Assembly: GCA_025210745.1 (NCBI GenBank)
Contig: JAOARC010000032.1
Coordinates: forward strand, 26,278-90,277
Source of the DNA: Bacteriovoracaceae bacterium
GTDB taxonomy: Bacteria > Bdellovibrionota > Bacteriovoracia > Bacteriovoracales > Bacteriovoracaceae
Direction of reading: 5' to 3'
Length of the DNA stretch: 64,000 nt
Part shown: positions 17,095-26,163 of the stretch, piece by piece
Layout of the letters: the number at the start of each line of letters is the position of its first letter
Position numbering within the stretch: position 1 is the first letter of the stretch
Program-made: the position numbers and the translations under genes
The notes under the pieces: model-generated
The model's database searches: none
What the model was told of the DNA's origin: nothing
Seen by the model: the letters and a program-made list of their open reading frames with translations, nothing else

Positions 17095-18600
17095 ATGGCA
17101 TTAACTATACTTGGTGACTACTTTAACGCTCAATTTACAAAACATAATATGGACTCTGGTGATGAACTGATCGAAAAGTTTTGTCCAGCTGATCTAAGTG
17201 ATAAATTATGGAGTGCAAGTGTAAAATATGAAAATACACAAAAAGTAATTGAATCTGCAATTGAAGGATTTAATACTTGGAGAAAACTATCTATAGAAGA
17301 TCGTATCAACTATTTAAAAAAGTACCAAGAAGCAGTTACAAAAAGAAAAGATGATATTGCTTTAGCAATTGCTCTTGAAACAGGAAAACCTCTTTGGGAA
17401 TCAGGGACAGAAGCTGGTGCCATTAGTGCAAAAGTAAATGTAACAATTAATGATTCACTTAAAAGAATTGAAAATCAAAAAATCGAAAATGTATTACCAA
17501 ATATTGATGGACATATAATTAAAAAGCCACTTGGACCAACTTTAGTAATTGGACCATTTAACTTTCCATGCCACCTTGCTAATGGTCAGATCCTAGCTGC
17601 TCTATTAACAGGTAATAGTATTATTTTTAAACCTAGTGAAAAGACGATTCACTCATCTCAGCTTTTAATTGAATGTTTTCATGAAGCTGGTTTTCCTAAA
17701 GGTGTCATTAACTTTATAAATGGTACGGTTAAAACAACTCAAGATATTATTAAACATCCAGCCATAAAAGGAATTAACTTTACTGGTTCTTTAGCTGTAG
17801 GAAAGAAGATTTTAGAATCAGTTGGTACTGATTTAACAAAGCTAGTTGCTCTAGAGCTTGGTGGAAAGAATTCTACTATTTTACATAAAGATACAGATAT
17901 AGATCACGCTCTAGCTGAATTAGTTAGAGCTTGTTACTTATCTTCTGGTCAAAGATGTACTTCGACTTCAATGATTATTGTTCATAAGTCTATTCAAGAT
18001 GAATTTATCGATAAGTTTAAAAAGATAACTGAAAGAATTATTGTAGATCACCCTACTAAATTTGAAACAAAGCCTTTTATGGGACCTTTAATTGATAAAG
18101 GAGCAAAAGATCTTTATGAAAAATTCTGTAAACTTGGAGCTGCTAATGGAGCTACAGAGATTATCGGATTAAATGAAGTAAAAACAAACTTTGAAGGTCA
18201 TTATGTAAACCCAACAATTCACTATCTTGAAAAAGCAGATAAAAATAATCCTTTTACTCAAGAAGAAATCTTTGGACCAAACTGTACCTTCACTCCTTTT
18301 GAAGATATTGAAGATGCTATAAGAATTGCTAATATTTCTGACTACGGATTAGCTGCAAGTATTTTTACTGAGGATAAAGAAATTTATAAGCAAGTCATTA
18401 GAGATGTTGATGCCGGAATTATTAACTTAAATAGGTCCACAGTTGGAGCTTCTTCTAGACTTCCTTTTGGAGGGGTTAAAAACTCTGGAAATTTTCACCC
18501 AGCTGCTGTTTCTATGGTTGATCATACAGTATCAACAGTTGCAAGTTTAGAAACAACTGATAACACATCAAAAGTAGATGATATTGTAGGATTAAAATAG
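17095..18600 (+). CDS. astD: Succinylglutamate-semialdehyde dehydrogenase family protein
   Basis: An NAD(P)-dependent aldehyde dehydrogenase of 501 residues. AstD marks are GPFNFPCHLANGQILAALL, FKPSEKT, the Glu in ALELGGKN, the nucleophile Cys in SSGQRCT, EEIFGPN, and the C-terminal NRSTVGASSRLPFGGVKNSGN. It oxidises N-succinylglutamate semialdehyde in the AST pathway, fitting the nearby aminotransferase and AstA. AAGG 7 bases ahead supports the ATG. An MFS transporter gene starts 2 bases after the stop. Confidence 0.9.
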   Translation: MALTILGDYFNAQFTKHNMDSGDELIEKFCPADLSDKLWSASVKYENTQKVIESAIEGFNTWRKLSIEDRINYLKKYQEAVTKRKDDIALAIALETGKPLWESGTEAGAISAKVNVTINDSLKRIENQKIENVLPNIDGHIIKKPLGPTLVIGPFNFPCHLANGQILAALLTGNSIIFKPSEKTIHSSQLLIECFHEAGFPKGVINFINGTVKTTQDIIKHPAIKGINFTGSLAVGKKILESVGTDLTKLVALELGGKNSTILHKDTDIDHALAELVRACYLSSGQRCTSTSMIIVHKSIQDEFIDKFKKITERIIVDHPTKFETKPFMGPLIDKGAKDLYEKFCKLGAANGATEIIGLNEVKTNFEGHYVNPTIHYLEKADKNNPFTQEEIFGPNCTFTPFEDIEDAIRIANISDYGLAASIFTEDKEIYKQVIRDVDAGIINLNRSTVGASSRLPFGGVKNSGNFHPAAVSMVDHTVSTVASLETTDNTSKVDDIVGLK

Positions 18601-18602
18601 AA

Positions 18603-19802
18603 GTGGACAAAGTTCCTAGAAAAGAACTCATATTAATTATTGTATTAGCAACAATACAATTTTCTCATATTTTAGACTTTGTAGTTCTAATGCCTCTTGC
18701 TCCAATACTTATGAGGGAGCTATCTATAAGTGCCTCCGACTTTGCATTTTTAGTATCCTCATATAATTTTTCAGCTGGATTATTTGGTTTTTTATTTGCC
18801 TCTGTTGCAGACAAATACGATAGAAAAAAAAGTCTTATTTGGGTTTTCATTGGGTTTATTTTAGGTACAATTTTTTGCTCAATAGCTGACAATGCATCTT
18901 CTTTAATTGTTGCAAGAATCATCGCAGGAGCTTTTGGCGGAATTCTAACCTCAATTGTCTATGCAATTGTAGCTGGAGCTGTTCCTTTTGAAAGAAGAGG
19001 TAGGGCAATGGGAATTATTCTATCATCTTTTAGCGTATCAAGTGTTCTTGGCGTCCCTCTAGGATTATTTATTGGTGAATCTTTTGGATGGCATATGACA
19101 TTTGTATTTATCGCCATGATATCTATTATTGCTCTTCTTATTGCTCTAAAAGTTGTCCCCTCTCTTAAAGTCGATAATTCAAACATGCACTTTAAGCAAA
19201 ACTTAAAACATATGTTTGATGTCTTTATTAATATTGATTATATAAAATCTTATCTTCTTCTCAGTATGAATGTTTTTGCTATTTTTATGCTTATTCCCTT
19301 TTTAGCCCCCTATGCAGTTAAAAATGTAGGGTTATTAGAAAGTGACTTAAAATATATTTATCTTGTTGGTGGAATATTTAGCTTTCTAAGTGCAAGGGCC
19401 ATTGGTATTGCAACAGATAAATTTTCAGCAATCAGAGTTATCGCAACAATTGTGCTTCTATCTTTTATTCCTATTTTAACGATAACGAATATGAGCAAGA
19501 ACCCTTTGTGGTACTATATCATTATTAGCGGAACATTTATGGTTTTTGCTTCAGGAAGAGCGATTCCTATTATGACACTTGTAACTCAAACTCCAAAAGA
19601 TGATGACAGAGGTGCATTTATGAGTATCTTAAATTCTCTTAGGGCTTTGGCCACTTCTTTTGCAACAATTGTAGCAAGCTTTTTTTTAGTAGAAACGGAA
19701 AAACAAATTATTGGATACAATAATGTTGGTTTATTAAGCGTAGCTTTTGGACTATTAACTATTTATATTGCATTTGTTGTAAATAGAAGGCTTAAATTAT
19801 GA
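18603..19802 (+). CDS. MFS transporter (DHA1-like)
   Basis: A 399-residue protein with about 12 hydrophobic helices. MFS motif A is visible in the loop after helix 2 (ASVADKYDRKKSL), and FDFVV-like and RIIAGAFGG segments fit drug:H+ antiporter/sugar-efflux relatives. It starts with GTG only 2 bases after astD, so the two are co-transcribed. The substrate cannot be told; an amino-acid-related efflux or uptake role is inferred only from position. Confidence 0.85.
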   Translation: MDKVPRKELILIIVLATIQFSHILDFVVLMPLAPILMRELSISASDFAFLVSSYNFSAGLFGFLFASVADKYDRKKSLIWVFIGFILGTIFCSIADNASSLIVARIIAGAFGGILTSIVYAIVAGAVPFERRGRAMGIILSSFSVSSVLGVPLGLFIGESFGWHMTFVFIAMISIIALLIALKVVPSLKVDNSNMHFKQNLKHMFDVFINIDYIKSYLLLSMNVFAIFMLIPFLAPYAVKNVGLLESDLKYIYLVGGIFSFLSARAIGIATDKFSAIRVIATIVLLSFIPILTITNMSKNPLWYYIIISGTFMVFASGRAIPIMTLVTQTPKDDDRGAFMSILNSLRALATSFATIVASFFLVETEKQIIGYNNVGLLSVAFGLLTIYIAFVVNRRLKL

Positions 19803-20809
19803 ACAGTAGTATCCTAAGCTTTAAAAATGTAACTTATATCTATGATAAAAGAAAAACAGGTGGAGTCTCAGATCTATCCTTTGAGCTAAAGCAAGGACAA
19901 ATACTTTCAATTATAGGTCCTTCAGGAAGTGGAAAAACAACAACATTAAAGCTAATTGATGGTCTACTAACACCTTCATCTGGAAAAATAGAAAGCCTGG
20001 CAAAAAAAATTATAAGCATCAACTCCTTTGAATCTAAAGATGAAGATGAAACTTTATTTAATACCTTAATGAACGAACTTCAGTACTTAGAAGATCATAC
20101 TCAAGCTGAAAATATTATAAGAGGCGCATTCTTATCTTTAGAAATTACCAATGAACTTCATTCTACATTAAAATCATTATCAGCAGGTCAAAGACAAAGA
20201 GCTGTTATTGCAAAATGTTTAATCCATAACCCAGATATTATTCTATTTGATGAACCATTTGGACATTTAGATGAGTTCTTAAGGTTTAATCTATCTAAAG
20301 AGTTATTAAGTATTTTCAAAGATAAGGAAATTAGTGTTATCTGGGTTACTCATGATATAAAAGAAGCTCTTAGCTTTAGTGACAATATACTTCTTTTAAA
20401 TTTTGGTAAGACATTTTCATATGGTAGGCCTATTGATGTTTATAATAGGCCATCAAATCTTTTTAGTGCAAAGTTCTTAGGAATTAGAAATGTATTTGTC
20501 AGCACTGTTAAAGAAGATAATACCTACCCTTTATTTGGAAAAGACTTCGACTTTAATCATAATACTGACTTAAAAGAACATAGAAATATTCTTCTTATTA
20601 TTCCATATAATGCTATCAAGGTATGTGAAAAAAGCTCATTTAAAGTAAAAGTCCTAGAATCATTCTATCAAGGTGACTACTTTTTAAAGCAAGTGCAACT
20701 AAAAGATCAAAAAATCTGGATAAAAGATTACAATACAATATCCCAGCAAAAAGAAACTCTATATATAGAGTTTGATACCAATTCTTTTGTGATAAGAAAT
20801 GAGGTTTAA
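19799..20809 (+). CDS. ABC transporter ATP-binding protein
   Basis: The 336-residue ATPase has Walker A (GPSGSGKTT, near residue 40), signature LSAGQRQR, Walker B (DIILFDEP) and the switch histidine in VTHD. Residues about 240-336 look like a TOBE-type regulatory domain, as in PotA/FbpC/CysA-type importers. No permease or binding protein gene is adjacent, so this is an orphan subunit here. It overlaps the MFS gene by 4 bases (ATGA-type coupling). Confidence 0.88.
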   Translation: MNSSILSFKNVTYIYDKRKTGGVSDLSFELKQGQILSIIGPSGSGKTTTLKLIDGLLTPSSGKIESLAKKIISINSFESKDEDETLFNTLMNELQYLEDHTQAENIIRGAFLSLEITNELHSTLKSLSAGQRQRAVIAKCLIHNPDIILFDEPFGHLDEFLRFNLSKELLSIFKDKEISVIWVTHDIKEALSFSDNILLLNFGKTFSYGRPIDVYNRPSNLFSAKFLGIRNVFVSTVKEDNTYPLFGKDFDFNHNTDLKEHRNILLIIPYNAIKVCEKSSFKVKVLESFYQGDYFLKQVQLKDQKIWIKDYNTISQQKETLYIEFDTNSFVIRNEV

Positions 20810-21652
20810 ATGAACCCTTTAATACATGGGATTTTGGCATTTTCAATGTGGGGAGTTCTTCCTTTATATCTTAAGCAGATTGCAATCTATAATATTTTTG
20901 AAATAACTGCTTATAGAATAATCTTTTCATTATTAAGTATTCTTATACTATTTTCTTTTATCAAGAAAAATAGAGTTGGAAAGGTTCTTAGCTTAAGAAA
21001 TATATTTAGCTCGTTTTTAATTGGTGTAAATTGGTTTCTCTTTGTTGTAGCAGTTGAGCAAGGAAGGATTATAGAAGCAAGTTTTGGATACTTTGGAGGT
21101 CCAATTATTAGTATTCTAATTGGGGCTTTCTACTTTAAAGAAAAAATAAGTAACCTAAAAAAAATAGCTGTTTTTATTGCGCTCATTTCAATCCTTATAC
21201 AAAGTAGCGCTCTTAATACTTTCCCAACAATTGCCATCAGCCTTGCTATAACTTTTAGTTTATACGGAGCTATGAAAAAAACAAGTAAATTAGATTCTAT
21301 TGTCTCTCTTTATTTTGAATCTCTTCTATTAACTGTTCCAGCTATTATATATTTACTTGTTACCAATAAGACGACATATGAGCATATCAATATTGCTAGC
21401 TTTAGTGACCATCTCTTTATTATGGGTAGTGGGATTATGACAGTGGCTCCTCTTTATTTTTTTACAAAGGCAGCTAAAAAACTTGATCTTAATGTCTTAG
21501 GTTTTTTACAATATCTTGCTCCAAGTTTACAATTTCTCATAGGATACACTATATATAATGAGCCATTAAACAATGTAAGACTTTTGTCTTTTACACTTAT
21601 ATGGCTTGCATCGATCTTTATTATTTTTGATTTAAAAAAGGTAAAAAAATGA
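20810..21652 (+). CDS. rarD: RarD-like EamA-family permease
   Basis: A 280-residue membrane protein with about ten helices arranged as two EamA-like repeats. The N-terminus FSMWGVLPLYLKQI...EITAYRIIFS matches the RarD family (chloramphenicol-sensitivity protein), which are metabolite/drug exporters of the DMT superfamily. It begins directly after the stop of the ATPase gene and overlaps aroC by 4 bases, so the run from astD to aroC appears to be one transcript. Confidence 0.85.
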   Translation: MNPLIHGILAFSMWGVLPLYLKQIAIYNIFEITAYRIIFSLLSILILFSFIKKNRVGKVLSLRNIFSSFLIGVNWFLFVVAVEQGRIIEASFGYFGGPIISILIGAFYFKEKISNLKKIAVFIALISILIQSSALNTFPTIAISLAITFSLYGAMKKTSKLDSIVSLYFESLLLTVPAIIYLLVTNKTTYEHINIASFSDHLFIMGSGIMTVAPLYFFTKAAKKLDLNVLGFLQYLAPSLQFLIGYTIYNEPLNNVRLLSFTLIWLASIFIIFDLKKVKK

Positions 21653-22647
21653 GAGGAAATACTTTTGGCAAACTTTTTTCGTTAACAACCTATGGAGAAA
21701 GTCATGGGCATTCAATGGGGGTCATTATCGATGGGATGCTTCCAGGAATAGATATTGATTTAAAAGAACTTCAAGCCTTTGTTGATAAAAGAAGACCTGG
21801 AAAACTCAAAGTTTCAACTGATCGTAATGAAAAAGATCTTATATCTGTTAGCAGTGGTATTTTTGAAGGAAAAACTCTTGGTACTCCTATTCATGTCAGT
21901 ATAGAAAATACAAATCAAAAAAGTGAAGACTATAAAGAGCTAAAAGAACAATATCGTCCAGGTCATGCAGACAAAACAACTTTAGATAAGTATGGTATCC
22001 GCGATCACAGAGGTGGTGGAAGAGCTTCAGGAAGAGAAACTGTTTGCCGTGTCATAGCTGGTTTTTTTGCAAAGAAAATAATTGATATTCCAATAACTTC
22101 TACAATAACCAGTATCGGAAAATTTCAAACTAAAAACAGACAATTAAGTCCTAATAGTAACTTAGGAATAAGTATGGACTTTGATCATAAACAAATAGAA
22201 GACTATCTTTTAGATATGAAAAAAAATGGTCAAAGCTGTGGTGGTATTATTGATGTGAGCATTAAAAATACTCCAAAAGCTCTTGGGGAGCCATGTTTTG
22301 ATAAGCTTAAAGCAGACCTTGCTAAAGCGATGCTAAGTATTGGCTCTTGTATTGGTTTTACAATTTGTGATGCAACGACAACAGTAAAAACTCTTGGGAC
22401 TGATGTCAGTATTGATTCATCCTATTTTGGTGGAATGGAAGGTGGTATTTCAAATGGAGAAGAAATTCACTTTAAGGTATATTTTAAACCTCCATCTACA
22501 GTTGGAGATAAAGCCAAAGAAGGAAGACACGATCCATGTATTTTACCTAGAGTAAGAATTGTAGTTGAATCAATGGCCTATATTGTTTTAGCTGATCATT
22601 TACTTAGACAAAGAGCTTACTTAGCTTCTAAAGACTTTCTTAAGTAA
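21649..22647 (+). CDS. aroC: Chorismate synthase
   Basis: The last enzyme of the shikimate pathway, needing reduced FMN. The N-terminus GNTFGKLFSLTTYGESHG, the RPGHADKTT block, RGGGRASGRET and the C-terminal GRHDPCILPR motif are all present. At 332 residues it is slightly shorter than most relatives (about 350-360) but no motif is missing. A second chorismate gene, pabB, lies at 55-56 kb. Its last 31 bases overlap the convergent LtaS-like gene. Confidence 0.96.
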   Translation: MRGNTFGKLFSLTTYGESHGHSMGVIIDGMLPGIDIDLKELQAFVDKRRPGKLKVSTDRNEKDLISVSSGIFEGKTLGTPIHVSIENTNQKSEDYKELKEQYRPGHADKTTLDKYGIRDHRGGGRASGRETVCRVIAGFFAKKIIDIPITSTITSIGKFQTKNRQLSPNSNLGISMDFDHKQIEDYLLDMKKNGQSCGGIIDVSIKNTPKALGEPCFDKLKADLAKAMLSIGSCIGFTICDATTTVKTLGTDVSIDSSYFGGMEGGISNGEEIHFKVYFKPPSTVGDKAKEGRHDPCILPRVRIVVESMAYIVLADHLLRQRAYLASKDFLK

Positions 22648-24641
22648 TAATCAGAAACAGACATAATTGAGCGATATCTTACTTTTAAATCCTCCTTATC
22701 TTTTTCTAATCCAGGATAGCTTTTACTTTTCCAAGAATAAAACTTATCCCTATAAAAGCTTCCAAGGTTATCAGCTTGTACTGATTCATTTAAACCATTT
22801 GAATTCGTATCTGCAAATAAATCATCACCAAAAGTTAAATAAGGCGTATTAGATAAAGTTAAATTATAAATTGTTGTCATAATATCTTCATGCCCACTTA
22901 CTTTATATGCATCATATGAGCTTGGCTTTATCTCATTAGGTAAGTAAAAATAAAGAGGAACAGTATATTTAACAAAAGATTCCGATGTTTTATAATTTAT
23001 TGATCCCCAAAAATTATGATCTCCTGTTACAGCGATAATAGTATTATCCTTAAATTTACTATCTTTAACCTTTTGAATAAACTGTGCTAATTTTTCATTA
23101 GCATAATTAAAAGCTTCAAACCTTCTTTTAAATAAATCCTCTTCTCTTTTAATTCTACCTTGTAACTTTTCTCCAGGAATAAGGGAAGGTAGCTCAAAAT
23201 TCGTAGGAATTCTAAATGGCGGATGATTTGTAGTACTAAGAGCTAAAATAAACTGAGGCTTTTCATGACTTAACTGATCAAATGCATAATTAAATATATA
23301 CTCATCATATAAGCCCCACTCTGTTCCATCTTTTTTAGACAAATTATATTTCTTTTTTATTTTACCTTCACCGATAATATTATTAAAACCTTGGATTTTG
23401 GCATATGATCCTAGTTTTCTCCAAGAAAGCTTTCCTCCATAAAGATATGTTGACTCATATCCATGTTTTTGAAATGGAATATTCGAGCTAGAAGACAAGG
23501 GCAAATTCATATATTTACTCATAGAAAAATTCTTAGCTCCAGAACGAAATGGAAGATTTGTCATAATTGTAAGAATAGAGCCTATCGTCCCATTACTAGA
23601 AGAAACATTTTTCTTAAACAAGATATCTTCTTTAAAATGCTTATTTAAACTACCCATAAAGTTAAAGTTCATATCATTATATTGCATCCAAAAAGCTCCA
23701 AAACTCTCCATGACAAATACAACAACATTATATTTTTTGGATAATTCTTTTGTACTTGTTCTTCTTTCTAATAAAGAAATTAAATCTGAATCTTTTGTGT
23801 AGGAAACATCTAGTCCAAGATAATCAGAAAAAGCCTTCTTATAGTCTTTTCCATAACCATATTTTTCAAGAGCATTATAATCTGCCCTATTATAGGTTCT
23901 TCTTTCTTTTATGGCCTTTTCAAGAGTTATTATTCCATTAACAGATAAAACATTTATAAATACATCATCTGAAAAATCAGAGTATTTAGGTGATAGGACA
24001 TAGCTATTTAAGCCTCCTCTAGAACCGATAACCACGATTATAAGAGGCAAAAGTGAAAAAGATAGATAAGATAAAGCTCCACCTTTAAAAAAACTTTTTT
24101 GTTTTCTATGAAGAGAATTAAAAGTAAATTTAGCAGGAAGCCAAAGAAGACCTAAGCACAATACAATTAATAATCCAAACCAAAATACAGGATAGTTATC
24201 AATAACTGAATCAATAACGGCCTTAGTATCATCTTCAACTAAACCAAAGAATAATGGATTAAGATGATCTCCAAAATAAGAATAAAAACCAAAATCAGCA
24301 CCTAAAAGGACAACAATTACAAGAGTAAAAAAGTAAAAATAGGTTTTCTTCAACTTTAAAGAAAAGTTATATAATGCCAATGATCTAAAAGGGCTACATA
24401 TAATACTAAGCAAGATTGGAAAAACAAAAATATAACTTAAAATCATTAAATCATATCTGAATCCTACAAAAAATGCTTGAGCTAAATGAGTAATATGTGT
24501 TGATAAAAGAGACATCTCTCCATAGTAAATAAAGAAAGCTAGTCTAAAAGAGCTCATAACTAAAGTTAAGAATAATCCATATTGAAGATACTTCTTCATA
24601 GACGTAAACAAGAAATCTGTAGCACTTAAATTATGTCGCAT
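22617..24641 (-). CDS. LtaS/OpgB-like membrane sulfatase-fold phosphotransferase
   Basis: The 674-residue protein has about five N-terminal membrane helices (to about residue 210) and a large periplasmic alkaline-phosphatase/sulfatase domain. Marks are VVVFVMESFGA (metal Glu), the candidate nucleophile Thr in SSNGTIGS, and TGDHNFWG (metal Asp/His). The family moves glycerol phosphate or phosphoethanolamine groups from phospholipids to surface polymers. There is no clear ribosome binding site for ATG 24641, which abuts the upstream gene's terminator; the ATG of MKKYLQYG, 14 codons in, is an alternative start. Confidence 0.85.
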   Translation of the reverse strand: MRHNLSATDFLFTSMKKYLQYGLFLTLVMSSFRLAFFIYYGEMSLLSTHITHLAQAFFVGFRYDLMILSYIFVFPILLSIICSPFRSLALYNFSLKLKKTYFYFFTLVIVVLLGADFGFYSYFGDHLNPLFFGLVEDDTKAVIDSVIDNYPVFWFGLLIVLCLGLLWLPAKFTFNSLHRKQKSFFKGGALSYLSFSLLPLIIVVIGSRGGLNSYVLSPKYSDFSDDVFINVLSVNGIITLEKAIKERRTYNRADYNALEKYGYGKDYKKAFSDYLGLDVSYTKDSDLISLLERRTSTKELSKKYNVVVFVMESFGAFWMQYNDMNFNFMGSLNKHFKEDILFKKNVSSSNGTIGSILTIMTNLPFRSGAKNFSMSKYMNLPLSSSSNIPFQKHGYESTYLYGGKLSWRKLGSYAKIQGFNNIIGEGKIKKKYNLSKKDGTEWGLYDEYIFNYAFDQLSHEKPQFILALSTTNHPPFRIPTNFELPSLIPGEKLQGRIKREEDLFKRRFEAFNYANEKLAQFIQKVKDSKFKDNTIIAVTGDHNFWGSINYKTSESFVKYTVPLYFYLPNEIKPSSYDAYKVSGHEDIMTTIYNLTLSNTPYLTFGDDLFADTNSNGLNESVQADNLGSFYRDKFYSWKSKSYPGLEKDKEDLKVRYRSIMSVSDYYLRKSLEAK

Positions 24642-24645
24642 AAAA

Positions 24646-24671
24646 TATAAAAAGGCTCCGACTAAGGAGCC
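24646..24671 (-). terminator. Terminator after the protease gene
   Basis: On the minus strand GGCTCC, a 6-base loop and GGAGCC are followed by TTTTTATATTTT. It lies between the protease stop (24697) and the start of the LtaS-like gene (24641). Confidence 0.8.
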
Positions 24672-24696
24672 CTAGGTTATTTAATATTAATTTTAT

Positions 24697-25950
24697 TTAT
24701 AATGTATCTGTAACTAAATCACCAGAATTAATTGGATCAAGCCATTTTTTTAAAGATGTAGAATCAGTACCATCTCCTTCCCATGATGTGTAAAGCCTAC
24801 CATACCAATCTGCTGTCTGACTTGAACATGAAGCATAACCACCATGAAGTTGCCCTATAACTCTATGACTTTCATTAAACAATGGTGACCCTGATGAACC
24901 AGGCTCAGTTGTCCCAACATCCCAGTCAGCAACCTTTACATGTGTACCATCTCCAGGAATATCATTTTCACCATAAGATGTTACCGTTGTCCCATCATAT
25001 TCATAACTAATAGACTTTTCATCAGTACTTGGATGATGAATAGCAACGGCAGTCTTAGCATCTTCTCCAGACCTATCCCATCCAGCATACTGAACATTAA
25101 AAGCCGGCTGTGGTTTAGTTACCAGTTCCACCAAAGTAAAATCTGACTTATGACTAGAAGCTAAAAACTTAGCTCCAGTTGTATACTGACTAAGTTGTCC
25201 ATCTCTATCTCCGCCACAAGAAGATGTTTGATAGTTCCAATAGGCAACTAAAGAATCAGCATTCCAACTTCTAATACCACAATGAGCTGCCGTCATAAAT
25301 AATGGCTTTCTATCTTTAGCCGTATTATTAACCATAAATCCAGTACAGAAAGTTGATCCTCCAGTCGAAATAACAGCAACAGAATTAACTTCATTTTCCC
25401 ACCCAACGCTTTCACTACAAGCGACATCAACATTACAAGATCCAGACTTAGTATTTAACTTTTGAGAAAATGTTCTAAACCCCTGATTGATCCTATGTAA
25501 AATAAAGAAATTTTCATTTAACTCCTCAACAGGTGCACTAAACTCGACACTTAACTCATCTGTCATAAAAATAGGAGACCATAACTTAGATAATTTAATA
25601 TCATTTTGAGTAAATGTTTCTATTCTTGTATCTATTTTTGAAGAAAATATGGCCAAAGTTGCATTTTTTGATAATTTAATATCTTTAAATGCAATATTTA
25701 AAGAAACAGAGTTTTTTGACTCAATTTTATGCGACCAAACAGCTCTTCCATTTTTTATTGTAAAATTAGTTTTTTTAAATGGATTAATGCGAACTTTATT
25801 TACAACTGCAAATCTTGGAGCAACTCCCTTTTTTGCTCTTTTAATCTCTTTAGTAAATTCTTTGTAAACATCAACTGGCTTTAGTTTTGTAACTGATGCA
25901 GATGCCGCTCCCATAGCAATCACTGCCGACAGTATTAAAGAAACTTTCAA
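24697..25950 (-). CDS. Secreted lysyl-endopeptidase-like serine protease, TTG start
   Basis: A trypsin-fold (S1) secreted protease of 417 residues. The start is TTG at 25950: AGGAGG (25957-25962) stands 6 bases before it and the product then begins with a proper signal peptide (MKVSLILSAVIAMGAASASA-like, cleaved near residue 18). A propeptide of about 150 residues follows. The catalytic triad is His223 in TAAHCG, Asp270 in SDFTLVEL and Ser355 in GSSGSP. The blocks VNNTAKDRKPLFMTAAHC and VAYWNYQ resemble Achromobacter protease I (Lys-C), suggesting cleavage after lysine. The longest frame reaches 26139 but lacks a signal peptide at its start. Confidence 0.87.
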   Translation of the reverse strand: MKVSLILSAVIAMGAASASVTKLKPVDVYKEFTKEIKRAKKGVAPRFAVVNKVRINPFKKTNFTIKNGRAVWSHKIESKNSVSLNIAFKDIKLSKNATLAIFSSKIDTRIETFTQNDIKLSKLWSPIFMTDELSVEFSAPVEELNENFFILHRINQGFRTFSQKLNTKSGSCNVDVACSESVGWENEVNSVAVISTGGSTFCTGFMVNNTAKDRKPLFMTAAHCGIRSWNADSLVAYWNYQTSSCGGDRDGQLSQYTTGAKFLASSHKSDFTLVELVTKPQPAFNVQYAGWDRSGEDAKTAVAIHHPSTDEKSISYEYDGTTVTSYGENDIPGDGTHVKVADWDVGTTEPGSSGSPLFNESHRVIGQLHGGYASCSSQTADWYGRLYTSWEGDGTDSTSLKKWLDPINSGDLVTDTL

Positions 25951-26163
25951 ATTAAACCTCCTGTTGCATTTGAAAATAAATGTATAGGATCTATTATAAC
26001 CTCTTAATAAATTTAAAGTGATATTGTTAGAAGATGTTAGAAAACAATAATAAGTAAAAAGATCAGCTTTATAGCCCAAGTTTTTAAATTCTTCACAATA
26101 TTTAATCTTAGAATTCGATAAATCTACTAATTCATTCAAACAAAAACTTAAGGAGACTAAAAA

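Noticed and set aside
25951..26139. 63-residue N-terminal extension of the protease
   Set aside because: It has no export signal at its start and lies between the strong AGGAGG-TTG start and the divergent gene.
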